A stretch of DNA of 7,714 nucleotides from Pseudomonadota bacterium (lineage in GTDB: Bacteria > Desulfobacterota > Desulfobulbia > Desulfobulbales > SURF-16): contig JAUVQZ010000140.1 in NCBI GenBank assembly GCA_030597865.1, forward strand, positions 1-7,714, given 5' to 3'. Position numbers and translations under genes: made by a program. Shown here one piece after another: positions 1 through 5,062 of the stretch. The notes beneath the pieces are model-generated. The model saw only the letters and a list, made by a program, of their open reading frames with translations, did no database searches and was not told where the DNA came from. Within the stretch, counting starts at the first letter, position 1. The number at the start of each line of letters is the position of its first letter.

Positions 1-3
1 CAT
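1..3 (-). CDS. Start codon of a divergent gene leaving the left edge (product unknown)
   Basis: Only the initiation codon lies in the window: CAT on the + strand is ATG on the minus strand. It is called a real start because a good ribosome binding site, AAGGAG, lies six bases upstream on the minus strand. The product cannot be read from this window. The nearby GGGGACA repeats make a REP-associated (IS200/IS605-like, Y1) transposase one guess, but no residue of the protein supports it. The gene is divergent from the siroheme protein gene at 281, so bases 4-280 would hold both promoters. Confidence 0.55.
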
Positions 4-9
4 GATGCA

Positions 10-15
10 CTCCTT
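10..15 (-). promoter_or_regulatory. Ribosome binding site for the left-edge minus-strand gene
   Basis: CTCCTT on the + strand reads AAGGAG on the minus strand, a near-complete Shine-Dalgarno sequence. Six bases separate it from the ATG at 3..1. This site is the main evidence that a gene starts at the window edge. Confidence 0.6.
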
Positions 16-19
16 TATA

Positions 20-100
20 TGTCCCCACTAAAAAGCGAGGGAATCTCTTGTGAAGAGGTTATGGTAAAATTTCTAGAACACTTTTTACTCTGTGGGGACA
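20..100. repeat. 81-bp imperfect inverted-repeat unit with TGTCCCCAC ends
   Basis: The left arm at 20-35 is TGTCCCCAC followed by TAAAAAG. The right arm at 81-100 is CTTTTTA, four extra bases, then GTGGGGACA, so both blocks are exact reverse complements separated by a 4-base insertion. The middle (36-80) is AT-rich and non-coding. The element lies just upstream of the minus-strand start at the left edge. It could be a MITE- or REP-like mobile unit, or an operator with paired sites. No target-site duplication is obvious at its edges (TTATAT before, ATTTCA after). Confidence 0.5.
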
Positions 101-119
101 ATTTCATCCATAGATATTT

Positions 120-137
120 TGTCCCATTGCTAAAAAG
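120..137 (+). repeat. Further copy of the TGTCCC...TAAAAAG repeat
   Basis: TGTCCC, five bases, then TAAAAAG repeats the two blocks of the arms at 20-35 and 81-100 in the same orientation as the left arm. A shorter TGTCCC at 180-185 lacks the TAAAAAG block. That makes four TGTCCC-type hexamers in about 170 bp, one of them inverted. No gene overlaps them. Confidence 0.45.
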
Positions 138-280
138 TTAAAGGGTGATGTTGGCCTGGCTTGGTGGGGCAATCCATGTTGTCCCAATACCCTTTTGCGC
201 AGGCCCATAAATTTTGGTATGAAGTTCTTTTTGCAACCCTTCCCCTCCACCAGACTAACCAGCCCTGGAGCTTTTAGACG

Positions 281-898
281 ATGACTGATGAAAAAAAGAT
301 AAGCCTCACCATTTTGCTGCCCGCTGGCAGATTACCCCTTGATATCATGGCCACGGCCCATGAACTTGCTGACAGGTATGATTTAGGGATCTACTGTTCC
401 ACGGCCCAGAACCTGCGCCTGCTCAATGTGCCGGAATCAGCGGTGGATGATATCAAACAGGCCCTTACCCCTCTGGGCGCCGACTTTAAGGGGCCTGGGA
501 AATTTCCGTTGCCCCGGGTCTGCGTGGGTAAACCCCACTGTAATTTTGGCCTCATCGATATCGAGGAGCTTAATAATAAGATTTTGGAGCGCTTTAAGGA
601 TCGTGCCAAGACCAAGCCCAAGTTCAAGATCGCCATTGCTGCCTGTCCCCTCTGCTGTTCTGGGGTGATGACCACCGATATCGGCGTCCATGCCACCAAG
701 AAGGGCTATGAGATTTATGTGGGCGGTAAGGGTGGGCCTGTTCCCAAGAGGGGCCGCCGCATTATGCGGGGGGCCTCTATGGGGGATGTTGTGGATGTCA
801 TCGAGACCCTGGTGGAGTTCCATGACCGCAAAACCGGCAAGAAGCAGCGGATGGTCAAACTCCTTGATGATCCGGAGTTTCCCTATGCTGAGGTGTAG
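281..898 (+). CDS. Small single-module siroheme/[4Fe-4S] sulfite (nitrite) reductase-like protein
   Basis: This 205-aa protein has the minimal layout of the nitrite/sulfite reductase family: a ferredoxin-like half-domain (about residues 6-70) followed by a siroheme/[4Fe-4S] domain. The cluster ligands are visible as C81-X5-C87 and C122-X3-C126, with an additional C125 inside the second pair. K114 and K116 in PKFK, just before the second pair, match the basic residues that contact siroheme or substrate in larger sulfite reductases. The length fits the low-molecular-weight assimilatory-type sulfite reductases of sulfate reducers (about 24 kDa) rather than dissimilatory DsrAB. The likely reaction is six-electron reduction of sulfite or nitrite in the cytoplasm, but the electron donor is not encoded nearby. 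In the usual siroheme-contacting T-x-R-Q motif the Arg is Ala here (T41-A42-Q43), so substrate and activity are uncertain. The start follows a GGAG at 267-270, ten bases upstream. Confidence 0.8.
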   Translation: MTDEKKISLTILLPAGRLPLDIMATAHELADRYDLGIYCSTAQNLRLLNVPESAVDDIKQALTPLGADFKGPGKFPLPRVCVGKPHCNFGLIDIEELNNKILERFKDRAKTKPKFKIAIAACPLCCSGVMTTDIGVHATKKGYEIYVGGKGGPVPKRGRRIMRGASMGDVVDVIETLVEFHDRKTGKKQRMVKLLDDPEFPYAEV

Positions 899-999
899 GT
901 GGGGCGAGGGAGGTCAGCTGAGGGGTGACCGGAACGGCCCCTTGGCTGATCTGCGCCCCCTGGTGACGGCCCTGGCCAAAGACATAGGGTATACCTACG

Positions 1000-1551
1000 A
1001 TGGCCGATAGTGATCCAAATTCCAATGGGCTGGCAGCAGGTGTTGATCTGCAGGTCCCTAAGACCTGGGATGGTTGCCCTGTGGCGGCTTCTGATGTTGT
1101 GGATTTCTCTGTGCAGCTGGATGATAAGGGCCTTGGGGTGCAAGTGGTAGCACCTTTTTATGGCGATCCGGCCCCCCTCGGGCCTGGAGGCGAGCTGGAC
1201 GGCCTCTGGGGCTATGAGGTGGTAGAGCTTTTTCTGCTGGGGGCTGGAGGCCATTATCTGGAGATTGAGCTTGGCCCCCACGGCCATTATCTGATCCTGC
1301 TTCTTGACGGTATCCGTCAGGTCAAGGAGAGGCTGCAGCCCACCCACTGCACGACCCGCATCACCGGCTGCCGCTGGCAGGCGACCTTGGGGTTGAATCT
1401 TGACCAGCTGCCCCTGCCCTTTACCCATATCAATGCCTATGCCATCCACGGCCAGGGCACCGGGCGCTGCTATCTGGCCGCCTTTCCCGTGCCTGGTGAA
1501 AACCCGGATTTTCATCAGCCCCGGTTTTTTGGTAGTCTCCCGGGCTATTAA
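1000..1551 (+). CDS. UPF0462 / C4orf33-like family protein (CBM9-like fold expected)
   Basis: This 183-aa soluble protein has no signal peptide. I recognise the conserved blocks of the UPF0462 family, named after human C4orf33: WDG at 23-25, APF at 51-53, LWGYEVVELF at 69-78, the YLEIEL...PHG...LILLL block at 86-102, NAYAIHG at 145-151 and PDFH...RFF at 169-177. The family resembles carbohydrate-binding module 9-like beta-sandwiches, but its function is unknown to me and no catalytic residues stand out. The length is slightly short of eukaryotic members (about 200 aa), mostly at the C-terminus. The frame is closed upstream by TAG at 985-987, so ATG 1000 is the first usable start, with only a weak AGGG before it. 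It lies 101 bp after the siroheme protein gene with no terminator between, so the two may be co-transcribed. No function should be inferred from that alone. Confidence 0.72.
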   Translation: MADSDPNSNGLAAGVDLQVPKTWDGCPVAASDVVDFSVQLDDKGLGVQVVAPFYGDPAPLGPGGELDGLWGYEVVELFLLGAGGHYLEIELGPHGHYLILLLDGIRQVKERLQPTHCTTRITGCRWQATLGLNLDQLPLPFTHINAYAIHGQGTGRCYLAAFPVPGENPDFHQPRFFGSLPGY

Positions 1552-1749
1552 TAATGACCGGGACGATCGTTCCTTGCCCTTGGACATTGTTTCCTGCGAC
1601 ATGGTAGCCTCTCGCCGGGGCCGATAATATGCAGGGCATAGCCTGCCTATTCCCTGGGCTGGTTCGGCATTGCCCTCCTCTTCCTTCCCTCCCTCCTTCC
1701 GTTCCCTTGATCCCTGCTGCATCTCCTGATCTGTGGACAGCGTGTTTGA

Positions 1750-1781
1750 TGCGACAAAGTGCCGCATGGCGGTTTGTCGCA
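1750..1781. promoter_or_regulatory. Inverted repeat, candidate enhancer (activator) site for the sigma-54 promoter
   Basis: TGCGACAAA at 1750-1758 and TTTGTCGCA at 1773-1781 are perfect 9-bp inverted arms. Inside them CCGC (1762-1765) and GCGG (1769-1772) can also pair. The centre lies about 200 bp upstream of the predicted start of the sigma-54 promoter. That is within the usual range for sites bound by sigma-54 activators. There is no T-tract on either side, which argues against a terminator. The activator is not encoded in this window. Confidence 0.5.
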
Positions 1782-1940
1782 CTATTTTCTGCTCACCAGC
1801 TCCACAGGTGCTGCCTGGTTGGCCAAAGGGGCCCCGGTATCATCTTTTTATGTTTTTTGGGGCTAATGCAAAAAACATATTTCATTAAAAACAAAGGGAT
1901 AGATGTTTGTTCTGGAAAATAAAGGAAAAAAAGATTGTGG

Positions 1941-1956
1941 TGGCTGCAACGTTGCA
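1941..1956 (+). promoter_or_regulatory. Sigma-54 (RpoN) type -24/-12 promoter
   Basis: The site is TGGC at 1941-1944 and TTGCA at 1952-1956. The invariant GG (1942-1943) and GC (1954-1955) are separated by exactly ten bases, as in the consensus TGGCACG-N4-TTGCA; only the ACG positions after TGGC differ. Transcription would start near 1967, leaving a leader of about 175 bases before the start codon at 2142. The same bases contain the 12-bp palindrome TGCAACGTTGCA (1945-1956), so a LacI-type operator is an alternative or additional reading. Confidence 0.6.
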
Positions 1957-1999
1957 AAAGGGAGAATACAACGTCTTCGGGAGGCAAAAGAAGTCATGT

Positions 2000-2028
2000 C
2001 CGGCAAGTTTGCTTGATGCAGGTGCCGG
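2000..2028 (+). repeat. Stem-loop in the predicted leader of the secreted-protein gene
   Basis: CCGGCA (2000-2005) and TGCCGG (2023-2028) form a 6-bp GC-rich stem around a 17-base loop. It lies in the predicted untranslated leader downstream of the sigma-54 promoter. It matches no riboswitch class I recognise. Confidence 0.35.
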
Positions 2029-2057
2029 TTGAACAAAGGCTCTTATAAGGCGTTTAC

Positions 2058-2073
2058 AGGAATGGCCATTCCT
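2058..2073. repeat. Perfect 16-bp palindrome in the leader
   Basis: AGGAATGGCCATTCCT is a perfect palindrome, followed by TTTTGCAGGAG. With no central loop it is better suited to a dimeric DNA-binding protein than to a stable hairpin, and four T's are too few for a good terminator. It lies 68 bp before the chosen start codon of the secreted protein. Confidence 0.4.
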
Positions 2074-2141
2074 TTTGCAGGAGAATGACACACTGGATTT
2101 TCATGATGTTAAGAAAAACTACGTTGAGTGGAGACGAGAAG

Positions 2142-3329
2142 ATGAAGAAAGTAATTTTGACTGCAGCAGCACTTGGCCTGATGGCCGCAGGATCAGCTTC
2201 AGCCGGTACTATCATCGGATGGGATAAGACCAATGTTGTTACCCAACCCGGCCCCTATGAGGACTTTACAACCTACACCAGTACCATCTATAAGGCGGAT
2301 GGCACCACAAACGGCCTTGTGGCATTTAAGTATGGTGAGTTTGATGTCCACCCCCCGGGCCTCAAGGTGGTCAACGGTGATGATAAGAATGGCACAAACT
2401 GCATCATGACCACCGGTTTAAATCATGGTGATCTTTCTGACAAGCAATGTTCTGATCCGCTCCAGTTCAGTAAGCGCGTCAAGCTGAAAAATACGGTGAG
2501 CGCCCCCCTGGAAGTGGATTTTGATATACTCTCTTCCGGACCGACGACCAGCTACCGCATGTTCCAGAAGCTCACCGACGGCACGGAGTTTGATCGTTGG
2601 TCCGGTTTCACCATTGAGCTCGGTACCAGGGATGTTGACGGCAATTTCGTGCCCTCCGTCAATGGCGATGGCCTCGGCTTTTCAGATAACCAGGGCAATA
2701 TGTGGGCCACCACGGTCACCACCGACAGCCAGAAAGAGCTGATTTTTTCAGGCACCTTTGCCCAGGGTCTTGCCGGTCCGGCTGACAAGTATCATCCAGA
2801 GCCAGGATATTTCAACCCCAACGAGCGCATGATTTTCTCCATGGCCGCCAATGAGAACACCATCACCAGCACCGGTAATTCCGCATCCTACACCAATGTA
2901 TTTGGTCCCTGGGTAAACAGCGCTGCCGCCCCCATTGCCGTATTTTGGGATGATGATGGCGATATCAATACCGACAATCACCTGATGGGTAACTGTGCCG
3001 ATTCTGCCAACCCGGTCCATGTCGGTACCCATAGCGGTGACGATATCACAGGTCTTTCCTGTGACGGTATCTGGGTAAACCATCGCGATCCCAGTGATCC
3101 AGGTATGCCTGTACCCCTTGGAGATCTGGAGACTGCCATGGGGCAACCGGTGTATAACAGCATCACCGCAGCCATTGCCGCTGTTGAGGCCGGCCTGGAG
3201 ACCAATCCCATGTACATGGATTATATTGAAGATGCCGCCAACCTGGGTCTGACCTTCTGGATCACCGTTGATGATACCTTTGTCGGCGACAATATGGTCC
3301 TGCGCTACACCCCGGTTGTTGCCCAATAA
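2142..3329 (+). CDS. Secreted 'choice-of-anchor F'-like protein
   Basis: This 395-aa exported protein of unknown function has a classical Sec signal peptide: KK at 2-3, a hydrophobic core at 4-16, and probable cleavage after SASA at residue 21. The start at 2142 is chosen because GGAG lies eight bases upstream and the signal peptide begins there; an upstream in-frame ATG (2085) would add 19 polar residues and has its AGGAG too close. The mature part is rich in Asp, Asn, Gly and Thr, without membrane segments. The blocks NCIM (86-89), a CSDP...SKR block (103-112), YRMFQK (138-143) and GFTIELG (155-161) match my memory of the choice-of-anchor F family. Four cysteines (87, 103, 284, 307) could form two disulfides. 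Members often end in a PEP-CTERM-type anchor, but this one ends in TPVVAQ with none visible. Its own sigma-54 promoter and terminator suggest a single-gene unit. Confidence 0.65.
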   Translation: MKKVILTAAALGLMAAGSASAGTIIGWDKTNVVTQPGPYEDFTTYTSTIYKADGTTNGLVAFKYGEFDVHPPGLKVVNGDDKNGTNCIMTTGLNHGDLSDKQCSDPLQFSKRVKLKNTVSAPLEVDFDILSSGPTTSYRMFQKLTDGTEFDRWSGFTIELGTRDVDGNFVPSVNGDGLGFSDNQGNMWATTVTTDSQKELIFSGTFAQGLAGPADKYHPEPGYFNPNERMIFSMAANENTITSTGNSASYTNVFGPWVNSAAAPIAVFWDDDGDINTDNHLMGNCADSANPVHVGTHSGDDITGLSCDGIWVNHRDPSDPGMPVPLGDLETAMGQPVYNSITAAIAAVEAGLETNPMYMDYIEDAANLGLTFWITVDDTFVGDNMVLRYTPVVAQ

Positions 3330-3370
3330 AATTCAGGTAGCCTAAACTACCAGGATACCTTCCTCAACCT

Positions 3371-3405
3371 GGCCAGGACGCGCAAGCGGCCTGGCCTATT
3401 TTTTT
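3371..3405 (+). terminator. Intrinsic terminator of the secreted-protein gene
   Basis: GGCCAGG (3371-3377) pairs with CCTGGCC (3390-3396). Inside, across one A/G mismatch, CGC-GCAA-GCG forms a short stem with a GNRA-type loop. The tract TATTTTTTT (3397-3405) follows at once. It lies 42 bp after the stop codon. The minus strand has no T-tract after the stem, so this terminates + strand transcription only. Confidence 0.9.
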
Positions 3406-3486
3406 GTGATTGGCTGTGGGAGGGGGGATTATTTCAGGGAAGCCTTTGTGGTTCACCCTCATCTTGGATGCTGGCTGGATACCCCT

Positions 3487-4289
3487 TCAGCCAGGTCTTC
3501 CTGTAAACAGCGACGCCGTCCCGCCGAGGGGTACTGCTACCTCTTCATATTTCCACTGGAACTTCTGTGGATGTTCAGGCAGGGATGCCACAATTTCCTG
3601 GAGTTGCTTAGCACCATACATCCGCGACAAGCTGATCAGGCCGTCCCAAAGAAGACAAAGGGGAATGAGGGGAAGGATGAAGGTGAAAAGGAATTTAACA
3701 ACCCTCCTTCTCTTGCTGGCAAGGCCATTCCTGGCCAAACCAACAGTTCCATGGAGAAACAGGGGCAGAAAGGCCTTGAAGCTTCTGATAAAGGGTTCTG
3801 CTATAAATACGGCTATCTGTTGCGTCTGGGCATCATCCAGGAAAGCTCTGACAATTTCCGGCTGAAAATGGTGAAAGGCGCTGAGGACAAGGCGCATTTG
3901 GTGAGGGGGGGCCAGTCAGGGTTACGGATGTCCATGGGCTCCTGGATCGGGATCATCACTCCGGGGTAGCGTTTGCACGTTTCAGCCATAACCCAAGGCA
4001 GGGGGAACAGGTCTGAGATATAAATCTTAGGCGGTGTATGACCTGTTTGCAAAACAGCATCCACAAAGACCCCTGTGGACTGCCCTGAGCCCGCACCAAT
4101 TTCAAGGATAGACTCGATGCCAGCCTCCTGGCAAAAATCTACAAAATAGGGCGCCAACTGTTGATAGACCTGGGCGTCACGAATGCTCTGCCCTAAGATT
4201 TCCTGGATCGATTCCCTGATAAATTGCGGGCAGGAAGGGCTATCGTTAAATTCAAAATTACGAATGGTTTTTATTGTTTGGGCAAGCAA
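3487..4289 (-). pseudogene. Class I SAM-dependent methyltransferase gene with a frameshift
   Basis: Two overlapping minus-strand frames together make one methyltransferase of about 267 aa. The first (from 4289) carries glycine-rich motif I, LEIGAGSG at residues 62-69, and a beta-2 acidic end at D93, then loses sense after residue 130. The second gives SAFHHFQPE, EPF, and the C-terminal block LPLIPLCLLWDGLISLSRMY, ending at TGA 3487-3489. These blocks recur in a delta-proteobacterial methyltransferase family of unknown substrate. The second frame is closed upstream by TGA at 3916-3918, so the shift lies between 3897 and 3916, which contains a run of seven G's (3905-3911). One extra G, or two fewer, restores the frame. 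The rest is intact, so a recent mutation, sequencing error or slippage are all possible. The start is TTG 4289, with GGGAG at 4300-4304; the frame is closed at 4317-4319. A hydrophobic stretch before WDG could be membrane-associated. Confidence 0.75.
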
Positions 4290-4458
4290 GGCAGTTAAAC
4301 TCCCTGGTCTTGTTTCCTATAACAGCCTCACCTCACACCCCTTCAAGGAGGAGACTGAACCGGTGCGGCCAACCAATCCTTAAGGGTGGCCCGGTCATAA
4401 TCCTGGTGGCCCATAGAGGGTGAGATTCTCTCAGCCTAAAGCGCATCAACATATTTCA

Positions 4459-4474
4459 TTTCCCCTAGGGGAAA
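4459..4474. repeat. Perfect 16-bp palindrome between the thioredoxin-like and methyltransferase genes
   Basis: TTTCCCCTAGGGGAAA is self-complementary over all 16 bases. It lies in the 282-bp gap (4290-4571), about 170 bp upstream of the methyltransferase start, so it could be an operator for that gene. It has no loop and no long T-tract, so a terminator is less likely. The rest of the gap shows no gene that I can support. Confidence 0.4.
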
Positions 4475-4571
4475 ATAAGATCAGGACGATGGCTAATGAT
4501 GCTTTGCTGGATGGTTAACCGGGATTTCTGCTTATTTCCGTTGCTGGTCTATTGTGAGCGGAGGGCGGGGA

Positions 4572-5057
4572 TTACTCCTGCCGATCCCGCAACCATTGTT
4601 CAATCTCAGCAGGGGTGGGCATTCTGCCCTGGCAGAGGAGTTCGCCGTTTATCTTTAAGGCCGGCGTGCTGATCACGCCGTGGCGCCAGATCTCGTCAAG
4701 ATCAAAGATCTTTTCAATATCCGCCACCATGTTCAGCCGTTGCAGGATGTCAAACATGGTGGCGGCCAGCTTGTCGCAGGTCACACAGCCGCTGCCAAAG
4801 ACGCGAACCTCCAGGACGTCGCTGGTCAGCTCTTCGCCGGCGACCCTGCGCTCATACTCACGGCGCAGGGCCTGGCGATAGTTGTCCTGGGCTGTGGCCG
4901 GCACATAGTTGAGTTTGGCAATGGCGGCGTAGAGAAACTCCTCGGCCTCTTCAGGGCTGAGATTGTCTGCCATGGCCTTTTGCAGGGCCGGGTCAAGGCC
5001 GATGAGGCCCACCGAGGTCGTGCCGATCTTGAGGAGTCGTGGTTGGGGGGTATCCAT
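4572..5057 (-). CDS. Two-part protein: alpha-helical N-terminal domain plus CxxC thioredoxin-like domain
   Basis: The C-terminal half (residues 81-157) is a thioredoxin_3-type / 'small redox-active disulfide protein' fold: a beta-strand VLEVRVFGSG, the redox pair C91-V-T-C94, a helix, and the conserved cis-proline in STPAL (P132) before KINGELLCQG. Such domains carry out cytoplasmic thiol-disulfide exchange; the partner is unknown. The N-terminal half (8-72) has a KIGTTSVGLIGLD motif and a later KLNYVP...YRQALRREY motif. I have seen this unit in delta-proteobacterial proteins, often next to thioredoxin domains, but know no function for it. There is no signal peptide. The ATG starts five bases after the TAA of the EndoQ-helicase gene and has no Shine-Dalgarno sequence, so translation probably depends on ribosomes finishing the upstream gene. 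A third cysteine, C142, lies outside the active site. Confidence 0.75.
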   Translation of the reverse strand: MDTPQPRLLKIGTTSVGLIGLDPALQKAMADNLSPEEAEEFLYAAIAKLNYVPATAQDNYRQALRREYERRVAGEELTSDVLEVRVFGSGCVTCDKLAATMFDILQRLNMVADIEKIFDLDEIWRHGVISTPALKINGELLCQGRMPTPAEIEQWLRDRQE

Positions 5058-5062
5058 AATAG

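Larger units (their letters stand above)
1552..2141. other. 590-bp non-coding regulatory region before the secreted-protein gene
   Basis: No convincing gene is found here on either strand; the short open frames have low-complexity, proline- and cysteine-rich translations and no plausible ribosome binding sites. The segment contains a pyrimidine-rich tract (1673-1708), an inverted repeat at 1750-1781, an A-rich stretch (about 1860-1935), a sigma-54-type promoter at 1941-1956, and two leader inverted repeats at 2000-2028 and 2058-2073. Small hairpins at 1631-1646 and near 1558-1573 follow the UPF0462-like gene, but neither has a T-tract, so its terminator is not evident. Confidence 0.6.

Noticed and set aside
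195..223. Possible sigma-70 promoter for the siroheme gene (TTGCGC, 17 bases, TATGAA)
   Set aside because: Only 3 of 6 and 4 of 6 consensus matches; several equally poor pairs exist in this AT-rich region.
1673..1708. Pyrimidine-rich tract
   Set aside because: Simple C/T-rich sequence without periodic repeat, stem or neighbouring signal; nothing assigns it a role.
883..1782. 299-codon minus-strand open frame over the UPF0462-like gene
   Set aside because: It is the antisense of a gene with recognisable family motifs; its translation has no domain and is full of Gly, Arg and Gln runs typical of a shadow frame.
1629..1922. 97-codon + strand open frame in the gap after the UPF0462-like gene
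   Set aside because: The translation is low-complexity and rich in Pro, Cys and Leu, matches no family I know, lacks a ribosome binding site, and overlaps the inverted repeat and regulatory DNA.
3406..3969. 187-codon + strand open frame after the terminator
   Set aside because: It is antisense to the methyltransferase, which has clear motifs; its start lies at the terminator with no ribosome binding site.
4405..4440. TPP riboswitch-like fragment on the minus strand (GGCTGAGA followed by ACCCT)
   Set aside because: The preceding GGGGTGC-type element and the later CTGATCTGG...CCAGCG half are absent, no P1 stem closes it, and the downstream gene is a methyltransferase rather than a thiamin gene.
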